Source of the DNA: Microstegium vimineum
Taxonomy: Eukaryota; Streptophyta; Magnoliopsida; Poales; Poaceae
Length of the DNA stretch: 64,000 nucleotides
Direction of reading: 5' to 3'
NCBI GenBank assembly: GCA_022036555.1
Contig: CM039126.1
Coordinates: forward strand, 32,015,925 to 32,079,924
This document shows, piece after piece, positions 56,894-64,000 of this stretch; positions within the stretch are counted from its first letter, which is position 1; the number at the start of each line of letters is the position of its first letter. Position numbers and translations under genes: made by a program. A model generated the notes under the pieces. That model ran no database searches and was not told where the DNA came from. It saw only the letters and a list, made by a program, of their open reading frames with translations.

Positions 56894-57151
56894 TCATCCT
56901 GGCAGCCCGTGCAGGTCCATGTAGGTGCCGACGAGGTAGTAGAGGATGGCATCGTCGCCGCCGTTCGATCTGCTGCCCTTGGCCGGGGTCGTGATATCGC
57001 GCTTGACCGGCGTCGGCGTGGAGAGCGACGAGCTGAGCTTAGTGAAGTCAAAGAGGATGTCACTTTGTGAGTGGCGGTGGCCGGCTCTTCTGGGCGGCAA
57101 GCCAAGCGACGGTGGCGGTTCGAAGGTGGAGGACGGTGGGGAGCGCGGCAT
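56894..57151 (-). pseudogene. Possible bZIP transcription factor N-terminal fragment
   Basis: The frame starts MPRSPPSSTFEPPPSLGLPP and continues RRAGHRHSQSDILFDF, then DDAILYYLVGTYMDLHGLPG and a stop. A Pro-rich start followed by GHRHSQSDILFDF resembles the N-terminal part of plant group I bZIP proteins. The basic region and leucine zipper are absent. It lies right of the Helitron 3' terminus and in the same orientation, so it may be Helitron cargo. Upstream GC-rich DNA to about 57330 could be its leader. Confidence 0.4.
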
Positions 57152-57479
57152 CGCGATCGCGGCATAGACCAGCGTACCGCAGAGAGAGTGAGCGCGGTGG
57201 TGGTCCCTGGCAGCGCTGGGGGCGCGGGGATCTGCCGGAGGCCGTTGGAGGCGCGCCGGTAGCCGGAGCGACGGCGAGAGGTTCTCGATGCTTCTCTATC
57301 GGCAAGACAGGCGACCTCGGGAACATTCGTAACTTTACGGGTCGACGCCGAACCGACCCGCAATCGAACGGACCGGATCACCTGATCGCTCGATCCAACG
57401 GTTATCGGGGTAACGGGCGACGTGGCCCTATCTTCGTTATTAGAAGATACATCCCCTCGAAACATTTTGCAAAAGACCC

Positions 57480-59150
57480 CCTCTAAAGCTCTACCGACCT
57501 GAACCCTAAAGACTCCTCATTCAGGCATATCTCTCTCCATTCTCGTCGTCGCCGCCGCCACCACCCTCGCGTCTGGCCGCGCCTGCTCCCGGCTCACCGC
57601 TGCCGTTCCTCCACCCTCTCCACTAGCGCATCCATGATCTTTCTCTCATGCTCGCGCTTCGCCCATCACTCGGGTCTTGGCATGCCAATGTGTGCTGCCG
57701 CCGTTTCCCACGCTAAAGGCAAGACCGAGCGTGGTGGTGGCCGGCGGAGGGATGACTTCCGGCGGATCCATAGGCATGAAGGCGTCTACGAATCCCAGGT
57801 TCAAATAATCCCTCACGCGTCCTCAAGATCCATGCATCCATCGAGCGGATCTGGCCAGCTTAAGACTCGGTGACAACGGATCTGGCCAGTTTAGGACTTG
57901 GCAGAAGCAGATCCAGCCTCGGCAGCTATCGATCCGTCTGGACTACGCCAGCACGCGCCTCGACGGCAGCATGTACGGGCTCTAAAAATAGTAGTAGTAA
58001 ACAATATTGCCTTTTGCGCTGCCCCAAGTCGTGCAATGTGCGTGCAGTCGATTAGTGAGCGTGACCACCAGCGCTCAGTGTGCACATAGTGCTGCCTCAT
58101 CTTCGTTCATACTTGTTACCGGCTCGGGTAACTATGCTCAGTATTTGGATCCAAGATTGGACTCTCCTGAACAGCAGAATGCTTTAGAAGTCGAGCACAC
58201 ACTCATATATAATTCTATTATGCACATTAGTTGAGTTTCTTTTTGGGCCATTGCACAAATATTTTCTTATGGCATTTTCAAGACTCATGGTTATATCTGC
58301 ACTGGATGACATAAGAGTTTAATTTTACATGTCCCGGTAATTTGACAAGTTAAAGGCCTCATTTTTATTGTAGCCATGCATACTTGCTAAGAAATGCCTT
58401 TTCTTCTTGAACATATTCTTAGCTGACATATGGAACCTCCTCAGATCCAGAAAAAGATTGAATTTCCAAAGCCACAGGGAACGTCAAGGCCAAGGTCAGT
58501 GTAAGGTGAGACACCGCTTTATTGTCCCATTTTTTAAATATATATGCTTGCTCGTGCTTTCGTGTACGATGGTATACTTGTAGGCTAATAGTTTGGTAAT
58601 GCTTCTGATTTGTATGGTGGATCAGTCGATTGCAGAGGCTGATTACTGTCAATCATTAATACAATAACCCCAATAGTTAATATTATCACCCATACTATGG
58701 CTTGATTTAATTTTTTTCTACATAGTTGACCATAACTTTCTATATTTTTTCTCCATGTCCTGAACTATTTTTTAAGAACAGGATCTACAATTAGGCCTTA
58801 TAAATTTTTTCATTTGCATAGAAAGCACTTAGGTTAATTTACTTCAAGTTTGAACTCTTATAAAAAAAGTCTCTTAGAGGAAATGGAATGAATATTGCAA
58901 GAAAAACATAGGAAATAATATAAGCACATGTTACCTGGTACTACTAAAAACTTTAGTTCGGTCACTTTTTTTGACTTATTTTCTATACCAGGCTACAATA
59001 CTCCAACACAGATTTCTAGAAACATCTTCACCTCATAAATTGAATTCGGTGTTTAATTACATGAGCGATATTCTCCACTCTATCTAATCATTTGATTAAT
59101 TAAGCTTTACTATCCTATTTACGTTGCAGGTTTTGACATGAGCAAGCTAC
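57480..59150. other. No confident gene
   Basis: 57540-57990 is moderately GC-rich with short plus-strand ORFs that I do not recognise. 58100-59150 is AT-rich. I see no element boundaries. Confidence 0.35.
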
Positions 59151-59154
59151 TTGC

Positions 59155-60900
59155 TATCTCAACATCAACATCAACATCAACAAAGCCTGTAGTCCCAAGC
59201 AAGTTGGGGTAGGCTAGAGTTGAAACCCAACAAGATACCCAAGTCATGGTTCCGGCACTTCAATAGCTGCTTTCCAGGCAATCCTATCCAAACATAGATC
59301 TCTAGATATATCCCAAGCTTTTAAATCCCTATTCACCACCTCCGCCCATGTCAACTTCGGCCTTCCTTTGCCTCTCCTTATATTATTAGCTTGGCTTGAG
59401 ACTCCACAGCGCACTGGTGCATCTGACGGTCTCCTCTGGACATGGCCAAACCATCTCAACCGATGTTGGACAAGCTTTTCTTCAATTGGTGCCACCCCTA
59501 GGCGATCACGTATATCATCATTCCGAACTCGGTCCATTCTTGTGTGACCACAGATCCAACGCAACATGCGCATTTCTGCAACACTCATTTGTTGAACATG
59601 TCGAGCCTTTGTGGGCCAACATTCGGCTCCATACAACATTGCAGGTCTAATTGCTGTCCTATAGAACTTGCCTTTTAGCTTTTGGGGTACCCTCTTGTCA
59701 CATAGAATGCCAGAAGCCTGACGCCACTTGATCCACCCTGCTTTGATTCTATGGCTAACGTCTGCATCAATATCTCCATCCCTTTGTAGAATCGATCCCA
59801 GATATCGGAAGGTGTCCTTTTTAGGCACGACTTGACCTTCCAAACTCACATCTCCCTCATCCTGAGCCGTTGTGCCAAAGTCGCATTTCATATACTCGGT
59901 TTTAGTTCGACTTAGTCTAAAACCTTTAGACTCAAGGGTCTGCCGCCACAGCTCAAGTTTCCTATTTACTCCCGCCAAGCTTTCATCAACTAACACTACA
60001 TCATCGGCAAAGAGCATGCACCAAGGGATGTCCCCTTGAACGTCCCTTGTAATCTCGTCCATTACCAAGGCAAAGAGATATGGGCTCAAGGCTGACCCTT
60101 GATGAAGCCCAATTCTAATCGGGAAGTAATCAGTATTACCATCATTGGTTCGAACGCTAGTCACAACATTGTTGTACATGTCCTTGATGAGGGTCACGTA
60201 CTTTGTTGGGACTTTATGTCTATTCAAAGCCCACCACATAACATTTCTTGGTATCTTGTCATAAGCCTTCTCCAAGTCAATGAAAACCATATGTAGGTCC
60301 TTCTTCTGCTCTCTAAATCGCTCCATAACTTGTCTTAACAAGAAGATTGCTTCTGTGGTTGACCTTCCAGGCATGAAACCAAATTGATTGGTAGATACTC
60401 GTGTCCTTCTTCGCAGGCGGTGCTCGATGACTCTCATAGCTTCATAGTGTGGCTCATCAACTTAATCCCACGATAGTTATTACAACTCTGGATGTCACCC
60501 TTGTTCTTGTAGATTGGTACCAAAGTGCTTCTTCTCCACTCCTCAGGCATCTTGTTCGATCGGAAGATATTATTGAACATCTTGGTTAGCCATACTATAG
60601 CTATATCCCCAAGGCATCTCCACACCTTGATTGGGATACCATCCGGGCCCATCGCTTTGCTCCCTTTCATCCTTTTCAACGCTTCTCTGACCTCCGATTC
60701 TTGAATCCTCCGCTCAAAGCGCCTATTGTTGTCATCAAACGAGTCGTCCAACTGAACAGGGGAGTTCTCGTTCTCCCCATTGAACAATTTGTCAAAATAC
60801 TCTTGCCATCTTTGTCTGATCTCATCCTCTTTCACCAAGAGTTGCTCCCTCTCATCCTTAATGCACTTGACTTGAGTAAGGATCGAGCTATTAAACCCCT
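59155..60900 (-). mobile_element. RTE-clade LINE, 5' truncated
   Basis: The element contains only the reverse transcriptase half. Its 3' end, on the minus strand, is a short microsatellite of TTGATG units (plus strand about 59160-59182), the type of tail RTE elements carry instead of poly(A). The 5' edge lies near 60900, where the coding match stops. No endonuclease domain is present. Confidence 0.85.
59244..60898 (-). pseudogene. RTE-type reverse transcriptase, frameshifted
   Basis: The frame down to about 60434 gives QRWQEYFDKLFNG, SKAMGPDGIPIKVWR, PIYKNKGDIQSCNNYRGIKL. A deletion of about 4 bases near 60436 shifts the frame. The longer part (60437-59244, 397 codons) reads NQFGFMPGRSTTEAIFLLRQ, VFIDLEKAYDKIPR, GLHQGSALSPYLFALVMDEI and WCMLFADDVVLV, which contains the catalytic ADD box. 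The C-terminal region has MRMLRWICGHTRMDRVRN and RLRWFGHVQRRP. These phrases are typical of plant RTE elements. Apart from the frameshift the core is well preserved. Confidence 0.92.
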
Positions 60901-61751
60901 CCTGGAAATGTTTAAAGATGGAAATCTCTTGAAGCCAAGTACCGGGCGTTAGGTGCCTTGTGTAATCTATCTATGATTATGCATATAATTATCTGTGCTA
61001 CTGATGATGCATAATTATTTGTTCAGTTTAGTAAAACTTCATCTAGATTTTAAGTGCAGTAATAGAAATGTAAAATTCATGCCCAGTTGGCACATGTGTA
61101 TGTCCTTGATGCTATAAATGCAGTTATTTTTGGTGATGATATTGAATGGCTAATAAGAATGGACCAGAAACATAAGTTATGAATTTCGTATACAAGATTA
61201 TCTAGCATACAACATGCAATTCTAGGAATTTATCTCTAGAACTTTAGATGCTTTGATTCAAGTGTTCTTTGAAATGTGTTTCCAAAGATGTTGGGTGTAT
61301 CTATTGGTGTGATATGCTTGGCCTGGATACTGGCGGTAGTGATATGGTTACAGTGTCCAATTTCGTGGTGTTGCCATGTCTAATTATGAAGCCATGTTTG
61401 GCTTGCATAGATTATATTTTGTTCTTGAAGACATTGTAGGACAAGGGCGCCCGAAGTTTGTTCTTGAAGACATTGTAGGACAGGGCGCCCGAAGGGTGCC
61501 TGATGTTCTAGTGATTAATGAATTGATCAATTGGTGTGTTGCGGGACTCGCTTGGTCAGAAGCTTATCCGGCGCGCACAACATTTCTCCTAATCTGGTTC
61601 GTTATTTGAGGGAGTTGCATTGTTTAGGTTAGCTGTTGCCGACCGCCCGATCAGCGTATCTCACACTCACTTATTTACTCCTATATCTCTACTATAATTG
61701 AAATTTTTAGAGTGGGAAGCCTAATCTCATCTCCTGACCCCACAACCAGGC
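60901..61751. other. No gene seen; short tandem duplication
   Basis: AT-rich. A 38-bp unit with TTGTTCTTGAAGACATTG and GGGCGCCCGAAG occurs twice in tandem at 61419-61456 and 61457-61494, differing by two indels. The two copies keep one frame (KFVLEDIVGQG), but no gene context supports coding. Confidence 0.45.
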
Positions 61752-61851
61752 NNNNNNNNNNNNNNNNNNNNNNNNNNNNNNNNNNNNNNNNNNNNNNNNN
61801 NNNNNNNNNNNNNNNNNNNNNNNNNNNNNNNNNNNNNNNNNNNNNNNNNNN
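61752..61851. other. Assembly gap (100 N)
   Basis: Exactly 100 N. It probably hides the left part of the SIRE-like element that ends at the window edge. Confidence 1.
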
Positions 61852-63020
61852 CCGATACCCGAGTACGCACCTAGGTCTCACGACCACGAGGCCGGTGGGT
61901 CCAGCTCCGCTCCTCCACCTGCTGCAGATTCTTCATAGGCTACCCTACTAGCCTTACTCACTCAGATGCAGCAGAGCCAGCAGCGCCATACAGAGGAGCT
62001 ACTCCATCAGGTTGAGGAGCAGCGGAGTTAGGCAGAGGAGGTCTAGAGACTTGTAGCTCAGCAGCTATCAGCCCAAGAGTCTCAGGCCAGACAGGATGAG
62101 TTCCAGCGTCAGTTCTTATCATATCAGATGCAGCAGGCCGAGATACAGAGGATGTAGACTCAGATACTTGAGAGGATCCTCAGTTCGAGCTTCCGGCCGT
62201 CTCTCACTCCTTAGCTCCAGTTGCCCGGAGTCTCGCAGCAGCAGTTCACCTCCCAGCCACAACAGATACCAGTGGTGGTGGTGCTGACTCTAGCGTTACC
62301 GTCCGGAGGACAGCAGAGTCAGGCACCAGCTTCTCCAGCCTACCAGACGCCGATGACCTAGGTGTCATCATGGTTAGCCTCCCCCGGCGAGTTCCAGACC
62401 GGTTTCACATCTACCCGGGGGGCTACCCTAGCAGAGGTGACTCATGACCTCACGACGTCCTACCGAGAGATCACAGGTGAGGACTCACTAGTGGCAGCAG
62501 CTCAGCGTGACATTCAGCCACTTGGGGGCGATCCTCCGGCGACGGGCACTCACCTCTCTTCTGTTGCTTCGTTGGAGATTGCACCCGATTGCTCAGCTCA
62601 GACAGTGACCACCCCTCCTCTTGCTGCCGTCACTACAGATGCTACTTCAGTCGCAACAGAGGTAGTTGAGTTCGATTTTCCAGTTCAGCCAGAGGGTGAG
62701 CCAGCAGAGGTAGCAGCAACAGTCACACTCATAGCTCTAGCAGTGACACCTTCTCCGCCTTGAGTCTACGCTCGTCGTGTCAAAGTGCCCGCCTCTATAG
62801 AGGCTGGACCGTCTGAGGCTACAGTTGACACTGTCACACCTTCAAAGCCTTAGGGGGAGTTAGGAGAGTCAGCTGAGCCTACCCAGACCGCTTCACAGTT
62901 AGTGCCAGCTTCAGAGGGTCAGGCAGATGACGACAGTGATGACAGTCCCGACTACACTCAGTTCGACCTCCGTCCACGAGACCCGACTACTCCACCTCCA
63001 GATGCTCTAGCTTCTTAGTT
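61852..63020 (+). pseudogene. Stop-riddled coding region of a plus-strand SIRE-like element
   Basis: One frame reads QMQQSQQRHTEELLHQVEEQ, then LSAQESQARQDEFQRQFLSY, then TTSYREITGEDSLVAAAQRD and FPVQPEGEPAEVAATV. It ends in DDDSDDSPDYTQFDLRPRD. It is Gln-rich and coiled-coil-like first, then Pro/Thr-rich and acidic. At least seven stops interrupt it, almost all TAG at positions where CAG would fit. The location just before the 3' LTR spacer fits the extra (env-like or gag-like) coding region of SIRE elements. The function is not recognisable from motifs. Confidence 0.6.
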
Positions 63021-63486
63021 TTTGGTGCTAGACGCCAAAGGGGGAGAGGGTAGTCGAGTAGTATCAGAGATAGGGGAGGGATTTGGATTTTCTTGTGTGA
63101 TTTACTTCCCCGTTCTCATGCATCATGTCTACCTTTCATGCATTGTATATATGTGTGATGCTTGATGCTTGTGAGATACTTGTGGTTGTGTGTGACAAAC
63201 TCTTATGCTTCACTAATATATCTTGTGAGTTGTCACTTGTTTCATGATATGTCTCTATGATCTTATGGTAATTGAGCTTCCGCGCCATACTCTGATATAT
63301 ACTTGAGAATATCATGAGGTACTCCGTTTCTATTTCATATTCATTGAGTACCATGTTTATGGCTTGGCTTGGATGAGCAAGTATCATTCTCTATTATTCA
63401 CTAACCATTGCTCAATCCATCCACGTCACTTGAAATCCTAACCATCCATCTCCTATATCTTATACTCGAGGATTATTGTCGTCAAT

Positions 63487-63504
63487 CACCAAAAAGGGGG
63501 AGAT
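63487..63504 (+). other. Polypurine tract
   Basis: CACCAAAAAGGGGGAGAT directly precedes the LTR start at 63505. It has the same sequence as the tract next to 34376 on the other strand and primes plus-strand DNA synthesis. Confidence 0.9.
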
Positions 63505-64000
63505 TGAAGAATCATGGCCCTATTGGTTTCGGTGATTAATGACAAGTAAAAGATTATTATGGCTAATGTGTGTTTTGCAGAGGCTATGCGTAGCTTAGCC
63601 ATAGTGATCAATGTGAATGGGCATCAATGGTTATCACTTAGCCCCCAAGATGTATATCGTTTCAGATTTCAAAGAGACATGATGAAGACCCTAGAGTGAT
63701 AGGTCTAAGTTCCATAAGGAGATGAAGGGCACTTAGTATAGATAGGGCTTTATTTGATCTTTGATCGTACTATTAAGAGGGGTTGAGACTAGTAGCTTGA
63801 CTTAGGAGAGCTTCATGACTTAGGTGTGGTGCACACTTGACTTCATTAGCTCTAAGCAAGCCTATGGTGACCGTAAGATAGCATAGAACAACTTCCATAT
63901 TCATCGCGACGAAAACCGAAGTTGAGAGAGCCTATCTCTAGGCGTCGGACGCTGAGAGCAGAGGCGACGGACGTTGTCTGTCGTGTCAGACGCTAGCGTC
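63505..64000 (+). mobile_element. 3' LTR of the plus-strand SIRE-like element, cut by the window end
   Basis: It begins TGAAGAATCATGGCCC and aligns with the LTRs at 12875 and 36340 (GTGTGTTTTGCAGAGGC, TAGCCCCCAAGATG, ACTAGTAGCTTGACT), but with more divergence. The repeat cluster starts near 63940 with GGCGTCGGACGCTGAGAG, a different motif from the GGACCA cluster of the other copies. Confidence 0.88.

Noticed and set aside
61376..61609. 77-codon ORF containing two VLEDIVGQG units
   Set aside because: It arises from a 38-bp tandem duplication in otherwise non-coding DNA, with no gene context.

Overview
This window looks like a repeat-rich, gene-poor stretch of a grass nuclear genome, probably a large-genome panicoid. 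The evidence is spliced plant genes with GT-AG introns, several grass-type LTR retrotransposon lineages (SIRE-like Ty1/copia, and Reina- and Tekay-like Ty3/gypsy chromoviruses), Helitron termini with grass-type hairpins, a Stowaway-like MITE, hAT and RTE elements. Three gaps of exactly 100 N (11245-11344, 38736-38835, 61752-61851) mark assembly joins. I see no bacterial features, CRISPR array, rRNA or tRNA gene.

Two host genes can be followed exon by exon. The first (minus strand, 9848 to 3748) is a DEAD-box RNA helicase with a long Arg/Gly and Asp/Glu repeat N-terminus. Nine exons keep one frame through all helicase motifs, but the C-terminal exons expected in this family are not in the window. 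A decayed hAT transposon (1 to about 2606) sits where they should follow. A 378-bp solo LTR lies in its second intron. The second (minus strand, 54267 to 47215) is a PP2C protein phosphatase with eight exons in one open frame. It carries a solo LTR in intron 1 and a deleted Reina-like element in intron 6.

The stretch from 10.6 to 39 kb is a stack of nested transposons. The base layer is a minus-strand Reina-like chromovirus whose pieces (12544-12874, 14576-17058, about 21867-23094, 27233-27752) are separated by four later insertions: a SIRE solo LTR (12875-14575), a truncated Tekay-like element (17059 to about 21866), a gypsy solo LTR (23095-27232) and a 3.86-kb solo LTR (27753-31613). Three of the four have exact 5-bp target-site duplications. 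The gypsy solo LTR contains a Helitron (23299-25772) carrying a rearranged peptide-N-glycosidase A gene fragment. Next comes a minus-strand SIRE-like element (LTR 32109-34376) that holds another SIRE solo LTR (36340-38016).

The right half has two MITE-type elements (40215-40603 and 42106-42711), a truncated Reina-like 5' end (about 42876-43603), a gypsy LTR (44656-45701), two Helitron 3' termini (46951 plus strand, 54661 minus strand), a probable bZIP gene fragment (56894-57151), a 5'-truncated RTE LINE (about 59155-60900), and the 3' end of a plus-strand SIRE-like element running off the window (61852-64000).

The exon structures, target-site duplications and terminal motifs are direct readings. 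Family names rest on recognised motifs without database searches. I found no convincing new enzymatic or defence system. The most informative features are the insertion history and the gene fragments carried by mobile elements.
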